This document shows positions 1 through 10,162 of a stretch of 64,000 bases of DNA, piece by piece (positions within the stretch are counted from its first letter, which is position 1; every line of letters begins with the position of its first letter). The stretch spans positions 1,019,054-1,083,053 of the forward strand of contig NW_017265137.1 of assembly GCF_001638985.1 (NCBI RefSeq), read 5' to 3'. The position numbers and the translations under genes are program-made. The notes under the pieces were generated by a model that worked only from the letters and a program-made list of their open reading frames with translations, did not search any database and had not been told where the DNA came from. The DNA is from Phycomyces blakesleeanus NRRL 1555(-) (taxonomy: Eukaryota; Mucoromycota; Mucoromycetes; Mucorales; Phycomycetaceae).

Positions 1-555
1 ATTTGGAGAGAGATGGTGTCCGAATCTAGACATTACGTTGTCAAGGTAACCAAGAGATGGTCCTTGGGACATGTTTATGAGAATAAGGTACGCAAAGTAA
101 GAAAGAAGGAAAGAGACAAGGAGATGAAAATCAATGTTAAAAAAAATGGGGGTTAAAAAAATACAGCAGAAAAGCCTTTTGGCCAATAGGAAAATATGTA
201 TAAATGCGGTTATGTTTCCTCTTCGCTTGTTAACTTATTCTCCGCCTTTCTTGCCTTCTTTTAAGTGGACAAAGACTAGAAAAATCAAGATAGAGAAGTC
301 GGGTCGGAGGTCGGAGAGGAAGAGGGTGTGTACCTTCCGAACACTGTTTGACAAAACACACGTGCCGATTGCTATCCCACTTGCGTGCAAGGACCATGGC
401 GCAGCTCCACGCGTCTGACCGTAAAGAAGTTCAAAAGGAGGCGGACCTTCAATAGATAAAAAAAAACCGGGGTTCTAGTTTGATATTGTAACACTTTATA
501 CTTCTTTAATTAATTAGAACCCCCAAGCAGTATTCCGTATTTTTATTTTTATATA
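1..555. other. Flank of the foldback element, no gene seen
   Basis: This stretch upstream of the foldback transposon shows no convincing gene. The open frame at 134-418 starts in an A-rich run and its translation resembles nothing I know. I see nothing else beyond A/T runs. Confidence 0.4.
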
Positions 556-1142
556 TACACCTTTTGCCAAAATGATGTCGCAAGAAAAAAAATTAAAGTG
601 TTGCGCTTTTAAATAAAACAGTTTCGTATGTTTTTAGAAAAGAGTATTGCACAATTTAGGAAAATAGTGTCGCACTTTTTAAAAAAACAGTGTCGTGCTT
701 TTCAAAAAAAAATATGTCGCATACATAATTGTTTATTAAATAAGATGGCCTGCAAGGCAGTCATCAAAACGTCTAGTGGAATAGCGTGCAAATCCTTCAA
801 AAGATGACTGGGCAACTTGGCTGCTAGCATCTGCAATTATTTGAGGAATAGTATCTTTTTTAAGTACAAACTCTCTTTTCACACTACTCTTAACAACAGA
901 CCAAAATTGTTCTATTGGGTTGAGTTCTGGAGAGTAAGGTGGCAAGTAAATGCACTTGTAGCTGCGCTCTTCAATCATCTCACCAATTATTTTACCTGTA
1001 TGTATTGGCGCATTATCCATGATCAGATAATGTCCCTTCATTTCAGGAAATTTGTCCATCTCAGCAAGAACGTCCTTAATAAAATTGACATAGTGATTGG
1101 TTACCGTGCCCTTTGTTTGCTGCTTTCTGTCACCGGCTAGCT
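555..1142. repeat. Left inverted arm of the foldback element
   Basis: This is the reverse complement of 5935-6524. The two copies start to match at GCTAGCCGGTGAC on the inner side and end at GGCAAAAGGTGTAT on the outer side. The visible differences are an A-run of 8 versus 10 near the outer end and a C/T change in the GTGTTGCG unit. The outer 165 bp hold the iterated motif described separately; the rest is transposase coding sequence. Confidence 0.85.
568..724. repeat. Iterated ~23 bp subterminal motif, left arm
   Basis: About six or seven degenerate copies of a unit of roughly 22-25 bp lie head to tail. Each has a core like GTGTCGCAC or GTGTTGCGC followed by an A/T tract. Cores are ATGTCGCAA, GTGTTGCGC, GTTTCGTAT, GTATTGCAC, GTGTCGCAC, GTGTCGTGC and ATGTCGCAT. 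The block sits between the terminal TA and the transposase stop codon. Subterminal arrays of this kind serve as transposase-binding sites in several DNA transposons; that role here is inference. Confidence 0.65.
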
Positions 1143-1316
1143 TTCTTTTTTTTTTGAAAATGGTATGGGCTTTCTCAAGCTGATCTTGATGAGGCCTTTA
1201 ACAGAGCACAATACTTTAGTACAAATTAGAATAGCGATACTTACAAACAGAAAGTGCTGGGTAGTTGGACTGAGCCGTCAGTTCTCGGGTCAGTTTTAAG
1301 AGCAGACAAGAAATTC
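736..1316 (-). pseudogene. Tc1-type transposase, partial (left copy)
   Basis: The last exon runs from about 1195 down to 736. It encodes the C-terminal catalytic half of a DDE transposase, with second aspartate in LIMDNAPIHTG and glutamate in PYSPELNPIEQFW. Thirty-four residues separate them, so this is the DD34E (Tc1) class. Upstream, a GTAAGT...TTAAAG intron (1196-1244) joins in frame to an exon that is open back to about 1316. No N-terminal helix-turn-helix and no first catalytic aspartate can be found, so the gene is truncated. It would bind element ends and move the element by cut and paste if complete; here it cannot be autonomous. The C-terminal 107 residues are identical to the right copy, implying recent duplication. 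Confidence 0.75.
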
Positions 1317-1517
1317 TAGTCAGAAGTAAAAATATACTGCCAGAAGTACAACAACATTATAAAAGGTACCGGAAAGAGACATGTTATAAATTGAGTTTTA
1401 TTATAATTGTAATAATTGGGATTATGCTAATATATAGAAGTACACAGAACTCTCACAAATATACATACTACCACTGCTACAAGTAATTAGCAAATACTTC
1501 ACTAAACCATTAATAAA

Positions 1518-3490
1518 CTAAAAATCAACTGCGGCCTTCATATTTTTCGGCGTGTGGCAATTAATAATATCATCAAGGTTTACGTTGCTTGGAGCTCTTC
1601 TTTTGTTCCCCCCTTTACCAAAACATTGAAGGCGGTAGAAGTGACCAACCTTCTTCAGTTTATCAAGGCTCATTATAAATCCCGGTAAATCCTTCAGCGA
1701 CATCGGCAACTTAAACTCCTCCAGTTCCACTATAACAACAGCACCTTCGACCCGATTAAAACACCCATGTACATACATGCTAGACCCTATATTGCGATAT
1801 AACGTTAAGTTATACCTGAAAAGTAGAATTTGCATCAAGTTTAATTTTACCAATTACTTGTATCAACAAAATGCACTTTGAATTATGTTCCTCGAGCGCA
1901 TTCATGCCAAACAATGATAGTCGTAGCAAGTCTTCATGCGTTTTAACGGTGTCTTTCCTCTTATAATCTGGTTTGACTTCAGCAAAACCGACGTAGTGAT
2001 CGAGTCTTTTTCCTTTTAAAGCGAGACAGCCAGCATCAGGGCGTTTGTCATAGTTCTGCAATACAGTACGATTCAACCTAATTATTGCATGAAGAGTCAG
2101 TATCTTTATTGCTAATCAATTATATTATATTATAAATATTTCTTACCAGATAAACAGCTTGTCATGGCCAGGATCATGTAGCAGAGGACTGATAATAGGA
2201 TCTGTATAGCTCACTATCAACTCTTGCTCCTCAATGTCATGTTATTTAATTTCTTCATTCGGAAGCTTATTTAAACTAGAAATTAAAAATTATTGCTTGT
2301 TAGTAGTAGATTGTATTTCCTAAAAGTTATGTGTAATACGTACAGGTTAATCAAGACATCTATGACCCTTCCGTCCTGTTTGTTGGCTTTTTTGTAAAGG
2401 TCAAATAAGGAAATCTTTAACTCGTCCCTATCGCTTATGTCATCCTAATCAAAGAAAATCTAATTAGATACTATCAGGAATTTCTCTTCCATTCATGGCC
2501 GTCTCACCCTGAATATATGTATTATCTCCATAAAGATCGATTTTTCGATTTTGGGACTGGATTCAAACTTCTCCGATAACTCATCATTTATCATTGAAAA
2601 GTCTATTTGAGAGTATGCGTGGTTTTTCTTCAAAAGTACAATATTATACAAAGAGCTATTAAAATATATTAAAATCGTGTTTTCAAATGTGCAAGAACAG
2701 AATGACTTACAGTATCCGGAATAAATCCCTGTTAATGAATAATCCTTTCTTTTTGACTATTTTGAAAGACTCTTCTTGGAACTCCTTAAAACGCTTAAAA
2801 CACTCTGGGGTATCCTCATTAATTAGAATTGTGCTTTTGAATTCTTCATCTTCGGTTAATACAAAACGCAGCTTCTCTGTATTTTCCTCCTCTACATTGC
2901 TGCTAGACACTACATTATTATTTATAATATTGGTATTATGATTATCAGCAGTGTCATTTGTTTCAGTAGTACTAGTATTAGCAGCAGGTTCAGTAGGCGG
3001 AGAAAGAAAAGCATTGGAGATATCAGTATATGATGGGCCAGCAGGCTGAATAGGATTACAAACAGCATTTGCTTCAATAGGGACATGAGCAGTAGTTTCA
3101 TCTGAGCTGGGTGGAGCTTTCTATCGTGCAAAAAAAAAGATATTTATTCAAAGTACCCCGAATCTTTCTTCTTGCAATTTACCTTCAATAAATTGACCGC
3201 CTTCTTACCGCCGGCTTTCAATAGAGCAGCTGAGACGCGGCTTGTTTGAATGTTTGCAGTCCTTTGTACTTTGGTCTCTATCCATGCTTCTTCTATGTCT
3301 AATTTGATGTCTGGGCTTCTCTTTCGATTGGGATGTTTAGATCTGAATGCTGCTTGAAATTTTTTTGAAGGTTTTTTGTAGCTTCAGCTGCATTATCAAA
3401 TTGGGGGATATAAGCGTTTACAGAACTTTGGTTTGCATCAATGTATGCTTTTAAAGTAGTTCGACCAGGAGTTTCCAGGTAATCGGCCAT
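1518..3490 (-). pseudogene. Decayed spliced gene inside the foldback element
   Basis: Six or more exons can be followed with good GT-AG introns. Exon 1 starts at 3490 (MADYLETPGRTTLKAY). Later exons encode a Thr/Asn-rich linker, then residues around LTEDEEFKSTILINEDTPE, a stretch with FAEVKPD and an EDLLRLSLFGMNALEE helix, and a C-terminus with ELEEFKLPMSLKDLPGF. The frame is broken at least three times: a 1-nt shift at an A7 run near 3360, an in-frame TAA after NEEIK near 2247, and another shift near 1822. The DAGCL plus EVK spacing is reminiscent of a PD-(D/E)XK nuclease-like core, as in many Mucorales repeat-associated proteins I recall, but that is a weak guess. Splice sites survive better than the frame, suggesting fairly recent decay. 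Confidence 0.6.
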
Positions 3491-4285
3491 AGCTTAGGCA
3501 ATATACAGGTTTAGAACTTTAGCGACGTCTAATTTCAGGGAAGCATTAATTACTCTTAGAAATATCTGACATTTAGCAATACTTTAAAATAGAGATTTGA
3601 AAAGTAAGACGAATGAGGTTTTTTTTTGTATGGAGCCAGGAAGAAAAAAGCTCAGGATTTTATTAAAGGTCTCTGATTGAATAGGAAAAGAGAAAATTAA
3701 AATATTTGTTTGTAAGGTTTTGTAGTTTATATGATGTTTTAGACGAATGAAGTGGATTGAAGTTTGAGTAACTACTAAAACGCGCAGCGGATTTTACATT
3801 TAACACATGATGACGACACTAATTTACACATATTTTTCATTTAAACGAAACTTTCCAACTCTTCTTGTCAATCGCTTTAAATAGTATCATCAGTAGTATT
3901 TGGAGACCTCGAATTGTAAGATGCAAGATGAGCACATTGGCAGCTCCTGACTCTCCTAATCATTTGATTTAATGACTTGGAAGTAACTTTAAAAGAGATG
4001 ATGCTCCTTTTTAAAATTATTTATATATTATGCTCAAACCCAAATCATTTGTGTTAACCTTTCTTTATTGTTATATAGATGAATAGCGTAGTGTTTGACT
4101 AGAGCTCTTCAGAAGTGATATCTTCCGAGATGAGCGTTGGCCCTTGGTGCTTTTGTTCGATTTAATTACTACATGTTCTCAACTCGGAAATAAAAGATAA
4201 GTCATGTTCATAAAGTTACTTTTGTCATATTTAATAACCTTTTTTTTTTCTTTTTTTTGCGCATAAGATATTTTTCAATAAAATA

Positions 4286-4438
4286 ATGTCTAGCGACGAT
4301 GTATGCCCTGAGTTCATGTATTGTTTTAATGTTATGGATGAAATTCCTAAAGATGAAGCATTCAACAGACGATTGAGGGCCGAGGCTATAAGGCTGCTTA
4401 CTGTCATGAGCATGTCGTTCCTAGAAACTGAATCCTAA
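4286..4438 (+). other. Short open frame of 50 codons, uncertain
   Basis: An ATG frame of 50 residues (begins MSSDDVCPEF, ends FLETES) lies between the decayed gene and the ORF1-like frame. It has an acidic start and an amphipathic RRLRAEAIRLL segment but no recognisable domain. It could be a small exon of a cargo gene or chance. The surrounding 3491-4762 contains no other coding signal that I can see. Confidence 0.2.
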
Positions 4439-4762
4439 TCTAGCCAATCCAATTCAATCCTTCTCAGAAATACTACACTTTGCTGGAAGTTTCCAATACC
4501 TGGTAACTTCTAGCAAAATCCCTTTAAGATAGTAGCGGTAGACAGGTGACAATATTTTTTTATTGTGGGTTTGTCTAGGCCTTGCGCATTTTAGCATAGT
4601 GGCGACCCAAGAGAGCTGCGGTAGAAGAAATAAGAGAAAAAACAGAAATATGACTGATAAAACTAGCTAAGGGGAAGAGAAAGAATAATACAGGTTAAAA
4701 TAAGAGAGACAGAGAGGAGGGGAGAAGACAGGACAAGGAGAGAAGACTATAAGCAAGCTTAT

Positions 4763-5797
4763 TTATCCTATAACCATGGCAGTGGCAGTGTCAATGGCAC
4801 TGGCTTGGGGGCCAGATGGAAGGTTTCGGTCTTCCAGATACTGCTCAAGGCAGACTGGAGGGAGGCGAAGAGAGCTACTTTCCACTGTACAAAAGTGCCT
4901 CATGACACTTTTGCCCAGTGGGGCAGGGAGGCGAAGGCAGAGAGCAAGAAGACGTTGGTGGTGTAGCTTGTATGCAAGCTGTTGGCGGTCCTGCACGGGT
5001 TTGTGGGCATGTGCCGGGTCAGCAATGATCCGATGGTCCAAGGGATCAAAATCTGTCTTCACAGACACGCCAATGTCTGCGAAGAGCTGGGTGATCTTGT
5101 CCTTGAAGTCGTTGTGCACAAGGAGGGAGAGAGTGCCGCGTTCCGGGAACGCAATGTCCAAGACACGGGACTGTTGGATCTTGAATGTTTTCAAGAGCTT
5201 TCGTACTTGGGAGTACTTGAGGTGGTGGCGGCAGGGCAGGTATACAAATGCATACGCAGATGGTCCACTTTCGGGTTGCAAGGCGCGGGTAGCTTGAGCG
5301 GTGGTGAGCTTGGGCTGGTTGGGTCTCTTTCCCATTGCCTTCTTGGCAGCAGCCAAAAACGTGGTGGGTGAGGGTGTGGAAATGGTGACAGGACCATGGG
5401 CAGAGGCTTCCGCTGAGAAATTCTCAACAGGAGCAATCTCTGTAGGCGGGAGAGTGGTGGTGGTGAAGGTTGAAGCACCAGGTACTTGTACCTGAAGCTG
5501 GAGTTGGTTGTGTAGGAACTCTACGTGCTCATTTGCGATGCGGAGCTCCTCGGTAAGAGTGCTGTTCTGTTCTTGAAGTGCAATTGAGTGTTCTACAATT
5601 ACATCTATCTTGCTAAGCAGAGCTTTGTGATGTTCTTCGTGTATGGCTGCGCGTGCAAGTGCCTCGTCCAAAATGGCTTTTAGCTGAGCGTTCTCGGGGC
5701 TGCAAAACGTTTGGTCAGCCGACGATTTTGCCAGCCTAGACTGTCGAGGAGGAACTTTCTTGAAGACGTTCGTGTTGGTGGATCCCTTTGGACTCAT
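4763..5797 (-). CDS. LINE ORF1-like (gag-like) protein, orphan
   Basis: This is one uninterrupted frame of 344 residues starting at ATG 5797. The N-terminus is basic and polar. Residues about 35-100 are rich in Leu, Glu and Gln in a coiled-coil pattern (ALLSKIDVIVEHSIALQEQN). A Pro/Thr-rich linker follows, and residues about 175-250 read like an RRM-type fold (AYAFVYLPC, then SRVLDIAFPERGTLSLLVHN). This order matches ORF1 proteins of fungal non-LTR retrotransposons, which coat the RNA intermediate. Base composition is clearly more GC-rich than the DNA around it. No reverse transcriptase follows in either direction, so it is an orphan ORF1 or a 3'-truncated insertion carried by the foldback element. 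A truncated LINE RT with a similar compositional style lies at 36941-38844. Confidence 0.6.
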   Translation of the reverse strand: MSPKGSTNTNVFKKVPPRQSRLAKSSADQTFCSPENAQLKAILDEALARAAIHEEHHKALLSKIDVIVEHSIALQEQNSTLTEELRIANEHVEFLHNQLQLQVQVPGASTFTTTTLPPTEIAPVENFSAEASAHGPVTISTPSPTTFLAAAKKAMGKRPNQPKLTTAQATRALQPESGPSAYAFVYLPCRHHLKYSQVRKLLKTFKIQQSRVLDIAFPERGTLSLLVHNDFKDKITQLFADIGVSVKTDFDPLDHRIIADPAHAHKPVQDRQQLAYKLHHQRLLALCLRLPAPLGKSVMRHFCTVESSSLRLPPVCLEQYLEDRNLPSGPQASAIDTATAMVIG

Positions 5798-5936
5798 GGC
5801 AACTTGATAAAACAGAGGTTACTTAGGTCAGCAAAGTTGGCGGGACAGGGATGGGAGTGGATGCGTGGTTGATTGGTTGTTTTTGAGTAATGGGGTTTTT
5901 TAAGCAAAAATTAGCTTATGCGAAAGAGTTCCCTCG

Positions 5937-6341
5937 CTAGCCGGTGACAGAAAGCAGCAAACAAAGGGCACGGTAACCAATCACTATGTCAATTTTATTA
6001 AGGACGTTCTTGCTGAGATGGACAAATTTCCTGAAATGAAGGGACATTATCTGATCATGGATAATGCGCCAATACATACAGGTAAAATAATTGGTGAGAT
6101 GATTGAAGAGCGCAGCTACAAGTGCATTTACTTGCCACCTTACTCTCCAGAACTCAACCCAATAGAACAATTTTGGTCTGTTGTTAAGAGTAGTGTGAAA
6201 AGAGAGTTTGTACTTAAAAAAGATACTATTCCTCAAATAATTGCAGATGCTAGCAGCCAAGTTGCCCAGTCATCTTTTGAAGGATTTGCACGCTATTCCA
6301 CTAGACGTTTTGATGACTGCCTTGCAGGCCATCTTATTTAA
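5937..6341 (+). pseudogene. Tc1-type transposase, 5'-truncated (right copy)
   Basis: The frame is open from the arm boundary (AGDRKQQTKGTVTNHYVNFI...) to the stop at 6339-6341. The first internal ATG is at 6018. It contains the same LIMDNAPIHTG and NPIEQFW motifs as the left copy with DD34E spacing, and it ends RRFDDCLAGHLI. The N-terminal DNA-binding region and first catalytic aspartate are absent because the copy begins at the arm boundary. It cannot encode a working transposase alone. Confidence 0.75.
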
Positions 6342-6357
6342 TAAACAATTATGTATG

Positions 6358-6515
6358 CGACATATTTTTTTTTGAAAAGCACGACACTGTTTTTTTAAAA
6401 AGTGCGACACTATTTTCCTAAATTGTGCAATACTCTTTTCTAAAAACATACGAAACTGTTTTATTTAAAAACGCAACACTTTAATTTTTTTTTTCTTGCG
6501 ACATCATTTTGGCAA
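6358..6515. repeat. Iterated ~23 bp subterminal motif, right arm
   Basis: Reverse-complement copy of the motif array at 568-724, between the transposase stop codon and the right terminal TA. Unit order is mirrored, so the two arrays face each other symmetrically about the element. Confidence 0.65.
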
Positions 6516-6524
6516 AAGGTGTAT

Positions 6525-8489
6525 TAATTTATATTCTTAATAAAAATGAACATAAAATCCAATGATATTTACGTAACTTGGTCATATACTTAAATACAAT
6601 ATATATGTACATATATTCGGCAATATCTCTTCTCAGAATCCCTAGTTTATCTTCTGATACTTTGGTCAAATGGTTAATCAGAGTAAGGTTTAAAGATATA
6701 TAATCTTAATGTCTCGATTTCAACAACCTTCCTTTTATATTTTGACAAGACATCCAAGCACCAACAAAGAATTGAATTGGTACCGCTTGTAAATTTATAC
6801 ATTTACTACAGAGAAACAATAAGCTATGTATATATTGAGTGAGTGTTTAAACACAATAAAGTATGTAACTTTTAAAGACTTGTAATTAATCAATAAGCAA
6901 CCTACGAATGTATCACTAAATAGGACTTTCGGTCATAATAAGTCACTGAACAATCCTGATCTTGTAGCTCAGAGGTTCTTTTGAATGCAGCATGTGTACA
7001 AATGAAAATTATATTCAAACTAATTTAATAATTTACATTGTCTTGATCTAAATATTAAAATATGGCACATCTTTTTAAAAATATAAAATTATTACAAGTA
7101 CAATCACACACATAACGGTTTTTTCTTCAAGTTTTCGTGTGTTCATTTGGATTTTGTGCTTTCGAAAAAAAAAACTACAATTAATATATGCATTTCATTA
7201 TAAAGACGGATCAACTGTAGCTCAAAAAAAGCAAGAAACATATATATATATAAAGTACAAGCATTTTTGAAATAATAATAATAATAAAAAAAGCCAGTGG
7301 ATAAACTGCCCTGTAATAAAGTAGCCAGATTTTATTTATTTATTTTTTTATTTTTTGAGTATCAAAAACATGTGGATAGGTTTATTCCGAATGGTCAGAT
7401 CCAGGAGGATAATCTGCTAAAAAAACAAAAACGAAAACGGAAAGGCCCGCATAAATGAATTCAGGATTCTAAAGGGCACAGTCGGTCAAAACTAACCCCT
7501 TCAAATCTTCCGCGTTAGTAGCATCAAGAAAAATTGTATCTATACCTACAAGAAGAAAAAACAAATAGTAATTTCATAATTCATAGTGTAATTTTCATAC
7601 TTGCTTTTGTACAAAAAAGGAATTTAATGTGGTACCTTTTGTTTTGTTGCTTCTGTTTTGTTTCCAATCCAAGGCTTATATACATACTCGCAATAAAAAA
7701 AACGATTTTCATGAGTTAACTCAAGTCATATTTGGTCATGAAACATTCTTCTCGATTGCCTAGCCTATAATGAATAGCTCGGTAAGGTACAATGATGCTA
7801 AGTTCTTTATAACTAAACTTCGGATTTTAGTTGTGGTCTATTTCTTGATCGATTCGTTGCTCTCTTCATTTACTCTTTATAAAATTAAATATCCGTAAAC
7901 AAACATGAATACGGATAAAGTCCTATAAAAAGAGAAAGGGCGCCATATCAAGAGTATGTTTGTGTTGTTTGTTTTTCAGTGTAACATCGTGTATCTCATT
8001 ACCGCCTTTGGACAGATTTTGTGTGTCTACACATTTAACTGACCTGATAGGTGATTCATTGGATATCTATGCGGCGTGGTGCGATGCAGGGTGGTATGTT
8101 GTAATTGTTTCAACATAGTCATATTAGGATATGTACCCTCTTTGTCAATTTCGGATAAAGTCACCATCAATAATGGGCTATGTTTCTTGGTTTATTTTCC
8201 ACTGTTGTTGAGTTTTATTCTTTGTGAGGCTCGGAAAAGAGATGTAACTTCTATATATGGAATAATGTGTTATTCTCATAACTCTGTTCTTTAGTACTGG
8301 GACACACTTTTGATTCTTTTTTATTCTGTCTTTGTCCAAGGTATTAAATTTCTGTGTTTTAAGGCTACAAAAATTTGCACAATTACAACTTTCAATACAG
8401 AAAAAGGTGGCCATTCTGCCTACTATTTTGTACAAAAAATAATCTAGAGAACTAAAGAAAATCAAAGCCCAAAATGATATATATATATA
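6525..8489. other. AT-rich intergenic DNA, no gene
   Basis: Nearly 2 kb with A/T runs and short TA and ATA microsatellites. The open frames at 7534-7719 and 8076-8294 lack codon structure and resemble no protein. I see no gene or further structured repeat. Confidence 0.5.
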
Positions 8490-8491
8490 TA

Positions 8492-8760
8492 TAGTAAATC
8501 ACATTTGTATGTCGCACAATTCGAGAATACAAGGCGTATTTTTAAGAGTTATTAACCGTTATGAATGGATCTTCTTTTCAAATAAACAGCACAGAAAAGC
8601 ATTGTTAGGCTATTAAGGATCATAATAAACATTCTGACACTATTTTTCTTATATAATCTATGCTCAACCTTTTGTTTAAATATAAAGCTTTTGAAAAAAA
8701 GAAATTCCAAAAACGCGCCTTATTTCTTCGAATTGTGCGACTTACAAATGTGTTTTACTG
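8492..8760. mobile_element. 269 bp MITE with TA duplication
   Basis: The left end (8492-8545) and the reverse complement of the right end (8705-8760) match over about 50 bp at roughly 85 percent. Shared blocks include CACATTTGTA, GTCGCACAATTCGA and AAGGCG. The termini are TAGTAAATCAC and CAGTAAAACAC, and TA flanks both sides (8490-8491 and 8761-8762). There is no coding capacity. It is a non-autonomous Tc1/mariner-type element; the internal GTCGCACAA block recalls the iterated motif of the foldback element nearby. Confidence 0.75.
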
Positions 8761-8762
8761 TA

Positions 8763-9610
8763 TTTTCTTCAAAAAAATGGCAATGAAGCTCAGCAATATA
8801 TAGTTTTACCGGACCAATTATATATCTTCTCAGTTTTTGATTTCCTAATATAATCTCAAAAGTCTTCTGTGGTCAAACTTCTATTTCGACATTGGTATCA
8901 ATGTGCCCAATTGGGCTTAAAGCGCCCTAAACATGGTAAAGCTTGCAGAAGATTAAAATAATTGTAAGGATTTTATCTTTTTTCTTACAGTGTTGGTAAC
9001 TTACAGTTATCCCACCGCCAATCGGGTGTATGAGAACATGGTCAAACGTTCGAAAAAAAATTGCATTTTTCCCACATGAAATATTTTTTTATTTGGCCAC
9101 TGGACAAAAAAACACGCACTATCCCTCTCTCCCTCTCCCTCTCTCTACCTGGTTTTTTTATCGATTTACTATCAAATTCATTCCAACATTCAAAAACAGC
9201 TTATAAACACGCAGTCAAGCCATATTCCTTGTACTTGATATGGTGTCCACTGTTGACAACCGACGAAAATGAAATGAGATAGTAGACAACATTATGTTTA
9301 ATGTTACGTATACCGAAGAGCAAGGCCATCAGAATCCTTTTGCCATGGTGTAAGACCTAGACAGGACAGGACAAGGAAGAAAGGATGGCAAGGGTGCTGG
9401 ATGCTTTCACAAGACAAGACAAGAAGACCGAAGTAAAAGCGGACAGGAAAAGCTAGGCAGAAACAAAGATAATTGAATATCGTTTATTATTTGAATTGTT
9501 AAAGGTATTTATACTGTTAGAAAATAATGTAAGACTATATAATAAACGATGTAAAATGATACTGATATGTATCTGTGGAACTTGTTAGAGAATGTCAGAA
9601 CTGGGCATGA
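8763..9610. other. Intergenic DNA, no gene
   Basis: No coding signal is visible. A stretch around 9350-9470 is purine-rich with GGACAGGACAAGG and ACAAGACAAGACAAG runs, similar in flavour to a tract near 4720-4745. It might be repeat debris but has no boundaries I can define. Confidence 0.4.
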
Positions 9611-9638
9611 CACATGACGAAATCAATGTTTTCTAAGA

Positions 9639-10162
9639 ATGCTGAAAACAAAAATCTCTGACTATGCCTTTTATACCACGACGGACATCTACACCAACGT
9701 TGCCAAGCAACTGTCACGACTACCCAAATTTATAAATGCGTCAAAGTTTGGAAAACTTATCAAAGACAAAGACTTTGGCGAACGGGTCTTCAAATGTGTC
9801 GAGGGAAAGAATATCAAAGGTCGAATATTATACAAACTCAAGGACAATGCGATCGGAAACTTGGCGGAATCAAATTCTGCCTTCCCACAGAAATCAATAA
9901 CGATGGTAGCAATTGGATGAATGGTGGATATGTTAGGAAATCTCCAGACATTGAAAGCGTGGTGACACGGCAAGAATTCGTCGAGGCAATGATTATGAAG
10001 TTAAGGAACCGATGTCTCTGTCGTTATATCTTCGCTTCTACCAGGCCAACATCATCTTCACCGATCTTGGAAAGAGATTTCTTGGCGGAAAACAACGTCA
10101 AGGCAGCCGGCTTGGCTTATTGCCATGAGGACACTCAATCAAAAAGGCTCGGCTTTGTGTGA
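9639..10162 (+). pseudogene. Unidentified decayed coding fragment
   Basis: Two overlapping open frames on the plus strand (9639-9920 and 9794-10162) stand out by higher GC and balanced codons against very AT-rich neighbours. The first contains LSRLPKFINASKFGKLIKD; the second ends KAAGLAYCHEDTQSKRLGF. A third frame remains open towards 10240 (ISYAGLSNNTDGVVISL). This pattern fits a broken gene with frameshifts. I do not recognise the family, and no catalytic motif is visible. Confidence 0.3.

Larger units (their letters stand above)
558..6521. mobile_element. 6 kb foldback Tc1/mariner-type element
   Basis: Two inverted arms of about 588-590 bp (roughly 555-1142 and 5935-6524) bracket nearly 5 kb. 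In the stretches I compared base by base they differ only by one substitution and one A-run length. The outer ends read CACCTTTTGCC and each is followed outward by TA (556-557 and 6522-6523), as expected for a TA target duplication of the Tc1/mariner superfamily. Each arm carries the 3' end of a DD34E transposase gene reading outward. The interior holds a decayed spliced gene (1518-3490, minus) and a LINE ORF1-like frame (4763-5797, minus). It may be one element whose end was duplicated in inverted orientation, or two insertions later bracketing unrelated DNA; the matching outer TA favours a single unit. The near identity of the arms points to recent formation or gene conversion. Confidence 0.75.
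5935..6524. repeat. Right inverted arm of the foldback element
   Basis: This is the inverted partner of 555-1142. The inner boundary is abrupt: left of GCTAGCC the sequence shares nothing with the left copy. The arm therefore starts inside the transposase gene. Confidence 0.85.

Noticed and set aside
817..1140. 107-codon frames antisense to the transposase arms (also 5937-6260)
   Set aside because: The opposite strand carries the DDE motifs. These frames repeat in both arms only because the arms are identical.
4776..5495. Plus-strand frames of 64-173 codons
   Set aside because: They are antisense to the continuous 344-residue ORF1-like frame, whose coiled-coil and RRM-like patterns make it the real one.
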